From Granulicella pectinivorans (GTDB lineage Bacteria; Acidobacteriota; Terriglobia; Terriglobales; Acidobacteriaceae), in contig NZ_FOZL01000001.1 of assembly GCF_900114625.1 (NCBI RefSeq), positions 3,286,001 through 3,350,000 on the forward strand: 64,000 nucleotides of DNA, given 5' to 3'. Below are positions 16,590 through 27,000 of the stretch, piece after piece. Each line of letters opens with the position of its first letter. The stretch's first letter is position 1. The position numbers and the translations under genes were made by a program. The notes under the pieces were generated by a model. It was given only the letters and a program-made list of their open reading frames with translations, was not told the DNA's origin and did not search any database.

Positions 16590-17429
16590 TTACGCTTTGG
16601 ATTTCGCCATTTGGCGTCCAATCATCCGGAACAAAGCGTCGAAGCCGCGGTCGGAAAGAACGCGGCGCATGAACAACATTGTCCGTGCCAACCCGCCGGT
16701 CACATAGCGGGTCTTGGGTTTGCTCGCCTGAACCGCTTGAACGATGGTGTTGGCGACAACACTGGGCTGAGCAGGAACTGACCCTTTATGGCCTTCCTCC
16801 ATCATGTTCGCGTGCGCGGTGGCGCCCTTGGCATAGGGGCCGTCACTGGAATACTTCAGGAGGCTCTCGTGTGCTATCTGGGACCATTCGCTATGGGTCG
16901 CTCCGGGCTGAATAACGACGACATCGATACCGAACGGATAGAGTTCCATCCGCAGAGAGTCGCTCAGCCCTTCCAACGCAAATTTGGTAGCGTGGTACCA
17001 GGTGCCAAAGGGTTCGCCGAACTTCCCGCCGATGGAAGATACATTGATGATCCGCCCGGAACGTTGCGCCCGCATCGCTGGCAGTACAAGTTGGGTGAGG
17101 CGGGCGAGGCCGAATAGATTGACATCAAATTGCCTTCGGGCCTCCTCCAGCGGCACATCTTCAAGCGCCCCATAGGAACCGTAGCCCGCGTTGTTAATCA
17201 ACACATCAATGCATCCCGCTTCTTGCATGACAGTGTCTACAGCAGCGGCCATTGAGGCATCATCGGTAAGATCCAAAGCCAATACATGCGCACCCGCATC
17301 GGCCAAGGATTTCATCCGGTCAAGTCGGCGCGCCCCCGCATACACCGTGTATCCCGCCGTCATAAGGCGCTTGACGGCTTCCTCGCCGATGCCCGATGAC
17401 GCGCCCGTGATGAGAATGATTTTAGCCAA
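16590..17429 (-). CDS. SDR-family oxidoreductase
   Basis: A 279-residue classical SDR. TGASSGIG at the N-terminus binds NAD(P)H, DVLINNAGYG supports the fold, and the catalytic motif is YHATK with the upstream Ser in INVSSIGG. The substrate is unknown. It is transcribed divergently from the TetR gene at 17513, across a fully symmetric promoter-operator, so it is the best candidate target of that repressor. Confidence 0.88.
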   Translation of the reverse strand: MAKIILITGASSGIGEEAVKRLMTAGYTVYAGARRLDRMKSLADAGAHVLALDLTDDASMAAAVDTVMQEAGCIDVLINNAGYGSYGALEDVPLEEARRQFDVNLFGLARLTQLVLPAMRAQRSGRIINVSSIGGKFGEPFGTWYHATKFALEGLSDSLRMELYPFGIDVVVIQPGATHSEWSQIAHESLLKYSSDGPYAKGATAHANMMEEGHKGSVPAQPSVVANTIVQAVQASKPKTRYVTGGLARTMLFMRRVLSDRGFDALFRMIGRQMAKSKA

Positions 17430-17472
17430 ATCCTGCCTCCTGATGACTCTTGACGGAAAGAGTCTACGTGTC

Positions 17473-17507
17473 TACTATTGACAATGAGACGTATATTGTC
17501 AATAGTA
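17473..17507. promoter_or_regulatory. symmetric divergent promoter-operator (13-bp inverted repeat)
   Basis: TACTATTGACAAT (17473-17485) and ATTGTCAATAGTA (17495-17507) are perfect 13-bp arms around a 9-nt spacer. Each arm holds a TTGACA -35 box, and the opposite arm supplies AATAGT as -10 at exactly 17 bp, on both strands. The palindrome therefore makes one promoter facing the SDR gene and one facing the TetR gene; a TetR dimer bound to it would shut both. Confidence 0.7.
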
Positions 17508-17512
17508 AAGAT

Positions 17513-18070
17513 ATGGATCTTGCAAAGAGAGACAAAATCCTCGCGGCCGCTCTCGATGTTTTTGTTCGTTACGGATACAAGCGAGTAACGATGAACGACA
17601 TCGCCGAAGCTGCCGGTATCTCAAGGCCCGCGCTCTATCTGGTCTTCGAGAGTAAGGAAGACATATTTAAGGGCGTGTACGAGCATTGGGTCAAGGGGAC
17701 CCTGAATGAGATTGAAGCTAGGATCGGTCAACTCAAGACACCCGAGGAAAAGCTTCGGGCCGCTTTTGAGTTATGGACGGTTCTACCATTTGAACGGATG
17801 CGAACCTCCAGTGAAGTGGCAGAACTCCTGGAATGCACCTTTGGATTCGCTCAAGATTCTGTCGATCAGGGCTATCGATCGTTTGAGAAGATTATCGTCC
17901 CCGTCCTCAAATCACACTCCAAATTCCAGAGCTCCAAACCAAAAGTCTCCGCTGAAAAGACGGCGCACGTTCTTTCAGGTGCTGTTCGTGGCTTCAAAAT
18001 CATCGCGAAGGATGTTTCCGAAATCCGTTCGCTGATCAAGGATCTTCTCATTCTCTTGTTGGATGAGTAG
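17513..18070 (+). CDS. TetR/AcrR-family regulator (probably leaderless)
   Basis: A 185-residue TetR protein. The HTH is ILAAALDVFVRYGYKRVTMNDIAEAAGISRP in outline (residues about 9-40), ending in ALYLVFESKEDIF; the rest is an alpha-helical ligand domain. ATG 17513 lies only seven bases after the predicted -10 (17501-17506), so the transcript would begin at or next to the start codon, without a leader. Upstream in-frame starts would lie inside the operator. It is expected to repress itself and the divergent SDR gene. Confidence 0.88.
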   Translation: MDLAKRDKILAAALDVFVRYGYKRVTMNDIAEAAGISRPALYLVFESKEDIFKGVYEHWVKGTLNEIEARIGQLKTPEEKLRAAFELWTVLPFERMRTSSEVAELLECTFGFAQDSVDQGYRSFEKIIVPVLKSHSKFQSSKPKVSAEKTAHVLSGAVRGFKIIAKDVSEIRSLIKDLLILLLDE

Positions 18071-18202
18071 GCCTTTCTATTGCACACATTTTAAAGTTGA
18101 CCAACACCCCGCTTGTTTCGGCTCACTTCGATGGAGTGCGTTGCAGGGTCAGTTCCTCCCTAGCTCCGCCGTCGGCACGCTCGACCGTGAAACCCGCTTT
18201 AT

Positions 18203-18241
18203 ATCGATAGTCTCGATTCCATAGCAATCGAGGCTATCGAT
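18203..18241. terminator. 16-bp hairpin between convergent genes
   Basis: ATCGATAGTCTCGATT (18203-18218) pairs with AATCGAGGCTATCGAT (18226-18241) with one G-U-type mismatch and a 7-nt loop. It lies between the stops of the TetR gene and the convergent gene at 18252, where a bidirectional terminator is expected. No clear T-run follows, so Rho-independent function is not certain. Confidence 0.5.
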
Positions 18242-18251
18242 GTGATGCCGA

Positions 18252-19130
18252 CTACGGGTGGTTCGGCTTTTCCGGCACCCACCAAGCGGGCAGAATTTGC
18301 GGTAGGTGGAGCTTGTGAATGATCGGAGCTAGTTGAGGCGCAAACTCTGCGAATATGTTTGAGATGCCGAGCCCCATGAACGCTGTAAGAGTCCGTTGTT
18401 CTGCGTGCGTAACGTCATTGAATCCATTTGGGAGATAGCTCATCCCTACGAAGCCTCCGGCAGCCGCACCGGCGAAGTTGGAGAACGCGAGAGTGCGATG
18501 ACCCGAGTCGGTCTTATCGACGAAGGTGTACGAGATGGCATGGAAGACCCTGACACCTACATTGGAGCCGGGGGCGGCTGGCTGATACCGCGGATCATCG
18601 TGCAAAACGGCCTCTGCGAGGAATTCTGCGGTTCTCGTGGATGTCTGGGTGGCGAGCGCGCTTCCGTAGAGCCTTCCAAAGGCACCCGCGCCGTCCGTCC
18701 ACTCATGAGGATAGTGGTTTGGTGGATTTATCATCCTGAGTCCGGCACCGAGGGCTGGAAACACCAGCGCGGGCGGTCCAAACGCCTGGTGCGTATAGAT
18801 TGTGAGCTTATCGTCGAATGACAACCGCTTATTGGTCATCAGCGGAGGCACCGGACCCAATGGCCCCATAAGAGAACCGGATGGCGGAGCATGGGATTCC
18901 TGTTCTTGAGGTGGTGTGGCCTGAGCCACAAGATGGGCCTCAAGAAAGGAAGGTGCATTCGGCAGATCGTCCAGCTTGACGGACTTCACGGGCTCGGCGT
19001 CCTGCGTCAATGATGATGATGAGCTGACCTGGGCAGAGGGTGGAGTTGGGCCATCCTGAGAGTGGGCCTCCAACGAAACGAAAGACAAGGCAAATGCTGC
19101 AAATGGGACTGCGAATAGGGTAATTTTCAT
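18252..19130 (-). CDS. exported protein of unknown function
   Basis: A 292-residue protein with a signal peptide (LFAVPFAAFALSFVSLEAHSQ), then a low-complexity Ser/Pro/Gln-rich segment to about residue 95. The C-terminal part is hydrophobic and Gly/Ala-rich, with DDPRYQPAAPGSNVGVRVFHA and AFSNFAGAAAGGFVGMSYLP. I do not recognise the family by function; similar DDPRYQ-containing exported proteins are frequent in Acidobacteria. GAGGAG six bases before the ATG supports the start. It lies downstream of the mdt-type efflux operon on the same strand, 84 bp after the channel gene. Confidence 0.7.
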   Translation of the reverse strand: MKITLFAVPFAAFALSFVSLEAHSQDGPTPPSAQVSSSSSLTQDAEPVKSVKLDDLPNAPSFLEAHLVAQATPPQEQESHAPPSGSLMGPLGPVPPLMTNKRLSFDDKLTIYTHQAFGPPALVFPALGAGLRMINPPNHYPHEWTDGAGAFGRLYGSALATQTSTRTAEFLAEAVLHDDPRYQPAAPGSNVGVRVFHAISYTFVDKTDSGHRTLAFSNFAGAAAGGFVGMSYLPNGFNDVTHAEQRTLTAFMGLGISNIFAEFAPQLAPIIHKLHLPQILPAWWVPEKPNHP

Positions 19131-19214
19131 GCTTCACTCCTCGGTTAAAAAACAGTTATGCTGTGTCCGCTGCAATACACAGGGACTCTCGATTTGGTCG
19201 CTGATACTTGGCTG

Positions 19215-20702
19215 CTACTGCTTGGCTGCTACGGCCTTTTCTGTTGGAAGCTGTGTGGTATCCCAACCGCCGCCAAGAGCCTCGATCAACTGAACACTGC
19301 TTGTCATCTGTTGAACATGGAGGCTCACTGCGGTTTGCTGATCGCTGAGCAAGGACGCCTCTGCGACAAAGACATTGAGGTACGTATCGACGCCGGTCTT
19401 ATAGCGAATGCTGGCCAGATCGTAATACCGTCGGGCGGCTGCGACCGACTCTTGCTGCTCGCCTCTCTGTTGCTCCAGCCAGCGATCGGAGGCGAGGTAG
19501 TCTTCAACCTGCTGGAAGGCCGTCAAGACAGTCTGACGATAGGAAGCCTCATCTGCCTTGTACTGCGCCTTGTATTGGTTCAAAGTGCCACGACGTAGGC
19601 CGCCGTCGAAGAGTGTCTCCGACGCGGAAGGGCCGACTGAGAAAAAGCGGCTTGGCCACGTGAACAAGCTGCCGATCTTGTTGCTCTGTAGGCCTAGATC
19701 GCCACCGATGTTGAAACTGGGATAGTACGCGGCCGTTTCGACACCGATCAGGGCGTTTGCCTCGGCCATCTTCCGTTCCGCCGAGGCGATGTCTGGGCGC
19801 CGTTGCAGAATCTGAGAGGGCACCCCGATGGGAATGGCAGGCACTTTGGTGTCGAGCGCACGCTTCGGCATGGAAAAGGAGGACGCTGGCTCGCCAATGA
19901 GCAGCGCGATGGCATGTTCATATTGAGCACGCGCGATGCGAAGATTTGTGGTGGCGGCAATGGCATTGGTGAGGTTCAGTTTCGCCTGTGCGACCGACTG
20001 CTCGTCATCGACGCCAGTGCTGCTGCGTATCTTTGTGAGGTCGAGGTTCTTCTGATAGGCCACGACACTTTGCTGGTAGAGATTAATCAGTGCATCCTGG
20101 CCCCGAAGCTCGAAGTAGTATTGGGCCAGGTTGGCTTGCTCACTCAGGCGTTCGTTCGCAAGGTCTGCCGCGCTGGCCTGTGCAGCATTCGCATACTCGC
20201 GGACGCTGTTGCGGATCTTCCCCCAGACATCAGGCTCCCAGGAGACATCAAAGGGCAGACTGAAGCTATTGCTGTTCTGATTGATGGTGCCGGAGGATAC
20301 GCTGGACTGGCCGGATGCGTTTCCAGAAGTGCGTGCTCTTGTATAGGAGGGCTCGACCGTGACGGTGGGGTAATAGGCAGCGCGCGCCTGCTTCACCTGA
20401 GCTCGCGCTGCCATGAAGTTCTGAAAGGACTGCGCAATGTTCTGGTTGGCGACGTTCAGCTTCTCTTCGAGGGCATTCAGCTCAGGCTCCTGATAGAGCT
20501 CCCACCACTTGCCCCTCAGGACAGCATCTTGCGGCGTCGCAGGTGTCCAGACGGTTCCATCGGCGGATCGTTGCGGCTGGGTCTCCTTGAAAGCGGGCGG
20601 AGCCGGCATCGACGGTGCGACATAGCGAGGGCCAACCTGACATCCCTGAATCGAGATGAAACCTGCAATCAGGACGACCACGACTGCGAAGCGAAATGAC
20701 AT
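19215..20702 (-). CDS. efflux outer-membrane lipoprotein (NodT/OprM family)
   Basis: The outer-membrane channel of a tripartite RND pump. From ATG 20702 the protein (495 aa) has a lipoprotein signal peptide ending FISIQGC, then two outer-membrane-efflux-protein repeats; typical segments are GKWWELYQEPELNALE and QRRPDIASAERKMAEANALIGV, and LFDGGLRRG in the second repeat. The frame stays open another 91 codons to an ATG at 20975, ten bases after the mdtC stop. That longer start would bury the lipobox, so 20702 is preferred, though its ribosome site is weak. It completes the mdtABC operon. Confidence 0.88.
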   Translation of the reverse strand: MSFRFAVVVVLIAGFISIQGCQVGPRYVAPSMPAPPAFKETQPQRSADGTVWTPATPQDAVLRGKWWELYQEPELNALEEKLNVANQNIAQSFQNFMAARAQVKQARAAYYPTVTVEPSYTRARTSGNASGQSSVSSGTINQNSNSFSLPFDVSWEPDVWGKIRNSVREYANAAQASAADLANERLSEQANLAQYYFELRGQDALINLYQQSVVAYQKNLDLTKIRSSTGVDDEQSVAQAKLNLTNAIAATTNLRIARAQYEHAIALLIGEPASSFSMPKRALDTKVPAIPIGVPSQILQRRPDIASAERKMAEANALIGVETAAYYPSFNIGGDLGLQSNKIGSLFTWPSRFFSVGPSASETLFDGGLRRGTLNQYKAQYKADEASYRQTVLTAFQQVEDYLASDRWLEQQRGEQQESVAAARRYYDLASIRYKTGVDTYLNVFVAEASLLSDQQTAVSLHVQQMTSSVQLIEALGGGWDTTQLPTEKAVAAKQ

Positions 20703-20985
20703 CTGTACAACGGTTCCGCAGCCATACAAACGCAGACGTAGCGTTCGGAGGAGTGTTTCGAATAGGCGTGCAACATGCATCATCCTTGAGCGCCGGCCTA
20801 GAGCATGCGAACCCGCCTCCAAGGTCTGTATGCCCGATCGGATGACTGCTTCGAATGTGTTTTGTCCGGCGGCCAGTGAAACGCAATAACCATTGGCAAA
20901 GACAAGCGCGATTCTGAGAGCTTCTTTGGCTCTGTGCGTCGTGCGCGGCTTGGTGAAGTTATCTTGACTCGTCATGGGTATGTTC

Positions 20986-23900
20986 CTAGGCGGCAGGGAT
21001 GTGGTTCACTTCAGCAAAAGAGTTTCCGCGATGACGGCTCAATCGTTGGCTGAGGTGATCGAAAAACAGGTAGATCACGGGTGTTGTGTAAAGAGTGAGC
21101 ACCTGGCTGAAGATGAGGCCTCCGCAGATGGCGATGCCAAGTGGACGCCGCAGCTCTGAGCCAGTCCCCGTTCCAAGGGCCAGGGGGAGGGCTCCAAAGA
21201 GCGCAGCGAATGTCGTCATCAGGATCGGACGAAAGCGGAGCATCGCAGCCTCAAAGATGGAGTCCTCGGTGCTCTTGCCGTGCTCTCGTTCCGCCAGCAG
21301 AGCGAAGTCGATCATGAGGATCGCGTTCTTCTTCACGATGCCAATGAGCAGGAAGATTCCAATCACGGAGATGACATCGAGTTCGCTGTGAAAAATCAGG
21401 AGCGCCAGTATGGCTCCCACCCCCGCTGAAGGAAGCGTCGTAAGGATCGTGATTGGATGGATGAAACTCTCATAGAGGACTCCCAGGACGATGTAGATCG
21501 ACAGCAGGGCAGCGGCTATGAGCATCGGCTCAGAGGAAAGAGCAGAAAGAAAGGCTGCGGCCGTTCCGGCAAACTCGCCACGTACCGTTGGTGGCGTGCC
21601 GATGCGTTGCTGCATCTGGTTGATTGCCGTAGTTGCTTGTCCCAGAGAGACACCCGGTGCAAGGTTGAAGGCGATCGTCACCGAGGGAAAGAAGGATGAG
21701 TGGTTGACACTGAGTGGCGCGGTTGCTGCTTGCGTCGAGCTAAACGCTTGCAGCGGGACGGACTTGTTTCCGGAGGCGTGGACGTAGGTGGCTTTGAGCG
21801 TACTGGGGTCGCGATAAAACTGAGGTGCCGCTTCCATGACCACGTAGTATTGGTTCAGCGAGCTGTAGATGGTGGAAACCTGTGCTTCGCCGAACTGGTC
21901 ATTCAGTGCGTTGTCGATCAACTGCGGTGTGATTCCGAACCGCGCGGCGGTTCGACGGTCGTAGTTCAACAACATCTGCAGGCCGCCGTTTTGCTGATCG
22001 GTGGTTACATCCCGAAGCTGCGGCATATTGCGCATCTCCTGGTAGAGCAGCGGTCCCCAAGTGCCCAGATCGGTGACAGTATCTCCGGAGAGTTGATACT
22101 GATACTGTGCGTTGCTTTGGCGTCCTCCGACACCGAGCTCCTGCGACGCTTGCAGGAAGGTGGAGGCACCGGGCAGTTTGGCGAGCTTGGTACTGAGTCG
22201 ATTCACTACCTCAGCTGCGCTTGCGTCGCGGTCAGCCAACGGCTTGAGCGAGAGAAAGATGAAGCCACTGTTGCTTGCACCCTGGTTTCCGCCGGTGAAG
22301 CCAGCGACCGTTTGGACAGCAGGGTCCTGACCAATCACACGCTGTACATCCAGCAGCGAATCTCTCATGGCAGGAAAGGAAGAGTCCTGCGAGCCTTGCA
22401 GGCCGCCAAAGATGAGCCCGGTGTCTTGCGTGGGGAAGAGGCCCTTGGGCACCAGCACGACCAGCAGGACACTGAGAGCCAGTGTGCCTGGGATGCTGAG
22501 GATGACCAAAACAGGGTGTTTGAGAGCCCATGTCAGTGACTTCCGGTATGCATTATGAATCAGAGAGAAAGCGCGCTCGCTGAGGCGATACATATGCCCA
22601 TGGTGTTCGCTTGCCGTGGGCTTCAGGAGATAGACGCACATCATTGGGGTCAGGGTGAGCGAGACGAACATTGAGACAGCAATGGAGAGGCAGATCGTCA
22701 CTGAAAATTCGTGGAAGATGCGACCTATCAGCCCCCCCATAAATAGCAGGGGAACAAAGACGGCGATGAGTGAGAGGCTCATGGAAAGCACGGTAAAGCT
22801 GACCTCTTTCGCGCCCTTCAAGGAAGCATCCCAAGCTGTCATTCCTTCTTCGATATAGCGAGTGATGTTCTCCATGACCACGATGGCATCGTCCACGACA
22901 AAGCCCGTGGAAACGGTCAGCGCCATCAGCGAGAGGTTATCGACGGTGTAGCCGAGCAGGTACATCAAAGCGAAGGTGCCGATCAGCGAAGTGGAAACCG
23001 CCACGGCTGGAATCAAGGTCGCCTGCGGACTGCGAAGGAAGACGAAGACCACGGCCACCACAAGAAGGATAGAAATCATCATTGTGCGCTCTACATCGCT
23101 GACAGACGCACGAATCGTCGTGGTGGAATCGCTGGCGACCTGAAGTTTGTCACCGGCAGAGATGGAAGCGTTGATTGACGGTAGGGTCTTCTTGATGCGG
23201 TCCACCATATCGATCACGTTCGCATTCGGAAGCCGAAATACCAACAGCACAACGCACTGCTTTCCATTGGCATATCCGGCAGACCGGGTCGTTTGTACGG
23301 AATCGAACACATGCGCCACATCGCTGAGATGGACCACCTTGCCGTCGCTTGCCTTCAGGACGATGGGCGCGTAGTCCTTTGCCTTGGAGATCTGATCGTT
23401 GGCTGTTATGTCGGCGGTAGTGAAGTCGTTGCTAATCTGTCCCTTGGGGCGGTTGGAGTTTTGCGTTGACAGTATCTGTGCCACATCTTGTGCGCCTAGC
23501 CCATAGCTGGCGAGTTGTTGCGGATTGATGTCTACCCGCACAGCCGGCAGGGCACCACCGACCACTTGTACCTGCCCAACGCCTTCCAACTGAGAGATCT
23601 TCTGCTGGACCACCGATTCGGCTATGTCCGTCAACTCACCCTCCGAATGGACATCGGAGGTCATGGTGAGCACCAGCACGGGGAACACAGCTGAGTTGAC
23701 CTTTCGGTACGTCGGGTTCGTTGGAAGATTGGCAGGCAGATACGTGCGCGCGGCATTGATGGCGGCCTGTACATCGCGCGCCGCACCGTCCACATCGCGG
23801 GAGTAGTCAAATTGGAGCGTAATGGAGGTCGTACCCAGCGTGCTTGAAGAGGTCATCTGGGTGATGCCTGCAATACGGCCAAACTGACGCTCCAGTGGCG

Positions 23901-24093
23901 TCGCCACGGAGGACGCCATCACCTCGGGGCTTGCTCCCGGTAACTGGCTCGCGACTGTGATTGTAGCCAGGTCGAACTGAGGCAGAGAAGCTACCGGGAG
24001 AGCGCTGAAAGCCATGCCGCCGGCAATCAGAATCGCAACGGCCATGAGCGTCGTAGCTACAGGTCTCTCGATGAAGAACGCCGTGATGTTCAT
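20986..24093 (-). CDS. mdtC: RND multidrug efflux transporter, MdtC type
   Basis: A 1035-residue inner-membrane proton/drug antiporter of the HAE1 RND family. It has twelve predicted membrane spans in two halves, the TM4 proton-relay DD in GFVVDDAIVVMENI, and the C-terminal GIVKKNAILMIDFAL and LRFRPILMTTFAAL segments. In MdtABC two different RND subunits (B and C) form a heterotrimer. Here the ATG overlaps the mdtB stop by 4 bp, showing tight coupling. MITAFFIERPV-like N-terminus and short loops match MdtC better than AcrB. Confidence 0.9.
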   Translation of the reverse strand: MNITAFFIERPVATTLMAVAILIAGGMAFSALPVASLPQFDLATITVASQLPGASPEVMASSVATPLERQFGRIAGITQMTSSSTLGTTSITLQFDYSRDVDGAARDVQAAINAARTYLPANLPTNPTYRKVNSAVFPVLVLTMTSDVHSEGELTDIAESVVQQKISQLEGVGQVQVVGGALPAVRVDINPQQLASYGLGAQDVAQILSTQNSNRPKGQISNDFTTADITANDQISKAKDYAPIVLKASDGKVVHLSDVAHVFDSVQTTRSAGYANGKQCVVLLVFRLPNANVIDMVDRIKKTLPSINASISAGDKLQVASDSTTTIRASVSDVERTMMISILLVVAVVFVFLRSPQATLIPAVAVSTSLIGTFALMYLLGYTVDNLSLMALTVSTGFVVDDAIVVMENITRYIEEGMTAWDASLKGAKEVSFTVLSMSLSLIAVFVPLLFMGGLIGRIFHEFSVTICLSIAVSMFVSLTLTPMMCVYLLKPTASEHHGHMYRLSERAFSLIHNAYRKSLTWALKHPVLVILSIPGTLALSVLLVVLVPKGLFPTQDTGLIFGGLQGSQDSSFPAMRDSLLDVQRVIGQDPAVQTVAGFTGGNQGASNSGFIFLSLKPLADRDASAAEVVNRLSTKLAKLPGASTFLQASQELGVGGRQSNAQYQYQLSGDTVTDLGTWGPLLYQEMRNMPQLRDVTTDQQNGGLQMLLNYDRRTAARFGITPQLIDNALNDQFGEAQVSTIYSSLNQYYVVMEAAPQFYRDPSTLKATYVHASGNKSVPLQAFSSTQAATAPLSVNHSSFFPSVTIAFNLAPGVSLGQATTAINQMQQRIGTPPTVRGEFAGTAAAFLSALSSEPMLIAAALLSIYIVLGVLYESFIHPITILTTLPSAGVGAILALLIFHSELDVISVIGIFLLIGIVKKNAILMIDFALLAEREHGKSTEDSIFEAAMLRFRPILMTTFAALFGALPLALGTGTGSELRRPLGIAICGGLIFSQVLTLYTTPVIYLFFDHLSQRLSRHRGNSFAEVNHIPAA

Positions 24094-27000
24094 AGCTGCT
24101 CCGCCGTGGCTGGCTTGCTCAGCATGACTCTGGGTTGGCGGGCGAAACGCTGGGCGAGCCGGTCGAAGAATACATAGATGACGGGTGTCGTGTAGAGCGT
24201 TAGAACCTGACTCACGAGGAGGCCACCCACCATCGCGATACCAAGAGGCCGACGAAGCTCAGAACCGATTCCTGTTCCGAAGGCCAGCGGAAGGCCGGCG
24301 AAGAGCGCGCACAGCGTCGTCATCATGATGGGCCGAAAGCGCAACAGCGACGCCTGGAAGATTGCCTCTTCAGCGTTCATGCCGTGATTGCGTTCTGCGT
24401 CGAGTGCGAAATCCACGATCATGATGCCGTTCTTCTTGACGATGCCAATCAGAAGGATGATGCCGATGATAGCGATGACATCGAGGTCCTGATGAAAGAG
24501 TCGCAATGCGAGCAGCGCGCCCACGCCCGCCGAAGGCAACGTGGAGAGAATGGTGATGGGGTGGATGAAGCTCTCATACAAGATGCCGAGCACGATGTAT
24601 ACCGCCATGAGAGCGGCAAGGATGAGAAAGACCTCGTTGCGCCCAATGGTTGTGTACGCGGCGGCTGTACCTTGAAAGCTGCCGTCGATACTGGTGGGCA
24701 TACTGAGCCCCTCTTTGGTTTTGCTAACCGCAGCAACGGCTTGGCTCAACGAGTATCCGGGTGCGACGTTGAACGAGATCGTGACCACGGGGAACTGACC
24801 TTGGTGGCTGATCGTCAGTGGCGATGCGCCCGTAGTGAAGCTGCTGATGGCGGAGAGTGGAACCGGGGTGGCTTGCGTGGGCGACGCAGTGGAGGAACTG
24901 GAAGACCCGCTGCTTCCGCTTTGCGTACTGGAGGAACTCTGGGTAGAAGATGCCAGCACCGAGTTGGGAGTGGAAGCAGACAGACCAGTGCTAGTAGACG
25001 CGCTGAGTGTACTGACTGTTCCGCTGGATGCGGCCGATGTGCGACCCGAGGTACTCTGCGATGACGAGCCGGAGCTCGAAGTGTTGCTTCCCTGAAAATA
25101 GATGCCGCTAAGGCTGTTTGGACTTGTCTGGAAGGTGGGTAACGCCTCAAGGATGACGTGGTACTGATTTGACTGTGTGTAAAGAGTGCTGATCTGCCGC
25201 TGCCCAAACGCATCATAGAGTGTCGAGTCGATCTGATCCGGCGTGATATTCAGGCGCGAAGCTGTAGCCCTGTCTATGACAAGATTCATGCTGACGCCGT
25301 TGTTCTGTTGGTCGGTGACAACATCCCTGACCTGAGGTAGCCTGCTAATTTCAGCTACCATCTTCGCCGTCCACACGTTCAGCTCTGAGCTGTCGGGGTC
25401 TTCGAGGGTGTACTGATACTGGGTGCGGCTGACGCGATCATCCACCGTCAGGTCCTGCACCGGCTGGAGATAGAGGTGTATGCCGGGAACTTGATCGACA
25501 TGCTTCTGAAGGCGTGCGATCACTTCCGAAGCCGTGATGTGGCGTTCCGCAAGGGGCTTGAGATTGATCTGAATGCGCCCACTGTTCAGAGTGCTATTCG
25601 TGCCATCGGCACCTATGAACGAGGACAGACTGGCGACGGCGGGGTCCTTGAGAATGACATCGCTGAGCTGCTGCTGCTTGTGCGACATCGCTGGAAAGGA
25701 GATCGATTCAGGAGCCTGCGTAATGCCCTGGATAATCCCCGTATCCTGCGTTGGGAAGAAGCCCTTAGGGATTTCAATGTATTGAAAGACCGTGAGCAGC
25801 AAAAGAGAGGCGGCAACAAGCAACGTGGCGGTCTCGTATTGGAGAACCCACTTGAGGCTTCTTCCATAGGCGGCAATAATGCGCTTGAAGAGATCCTCTG
25901 TCCAGCGATAGAAGCGGTTTTGCTCGGAGTCGGGAGTATGGCGCAGCAGCCGTGAACTCATCATCGGGGTAAGCGTGAGCGATACGACTGCGGAGATCAG
26001 GATGGTGATGCTGAGGGTGACCGCGAACTCGCGGAACAGACGGCCCACGATGTCGCCCATAAACAGAAGCGGAATGAGCACCGCAATCAAAGATACGGTG
26101 AGCGAGATGATCGTGAATCCGATCTGTTCGGCCCCCTTGAGGGCGGCTTCCAGCGGATTCATCCCTTCTTCTAAATAGCGTGAGATGTTCTCAATCATCA
26201 CGATTGCATCATCGACGACAAAGCCAGTCGAGATCGTGAATGCCATGAGGGTTAGATTGTTGAGGCTGTATCCCAGCAAGTGCATGACGCTGAAGCTACC
26301 GATGAGCGATAGTGGCACCGCTACCGTGGGAATGATAGTCGCGGTGAAGCTTCTCAGAAAGACGAAGATCACGAGGATGACGAGGCCAATGGTGAGAGCC
26401 AACTCGAACTCAACGTCCTTCACGGATGCGCGGATCGTGTTACTGCGATCAGTCAGGACTTCGAGCTTCACCGAAGCAGGCAAGCCGCTCTTCAGCTTGG
26501 GAAGAAGTTTCTCGATTGAGTCGACGACCTCAATCGTATTGGCCCCTGGCTGGCGCTGGATATTTACGATGACTGCTGGCGTTCGGTTCTTCCAGGCAGC
26601 GAGCTTATTGTTCTCGATGCCATCCGTGATCCTGGCGACATCGCTCAGCATCACAGGATTGCCATTCTTGTAAGCGACCAATACATCTCGATACCCGGCA
26701 CTCGAAAGGAGTTGGTCGTTGGCATTGATCTGGAAGTTCTGGGCAGGCCCGTCAAAGCTACCCTTGGCCGAGTTGACCGTCGTGTTTGTCAGCGCAGTAC
26801 GCAGGTCCTCCATATCGATTCCATAGGACGAAAGAGCAACAGGGTTCGCTTGAATGCGAACTGCTGGTTTCTGCCCTCCGCTGATGGTTACGAGACCCAC
26901 ACCGTTCAACTGCGAGATCTTCGGCGCGAGTCGCGAGTCAACCAGATCTTCCACCTGCGAGAGAGGAATGCTGTCGGAGGTCAGTGCCAGCGTCAAGATA

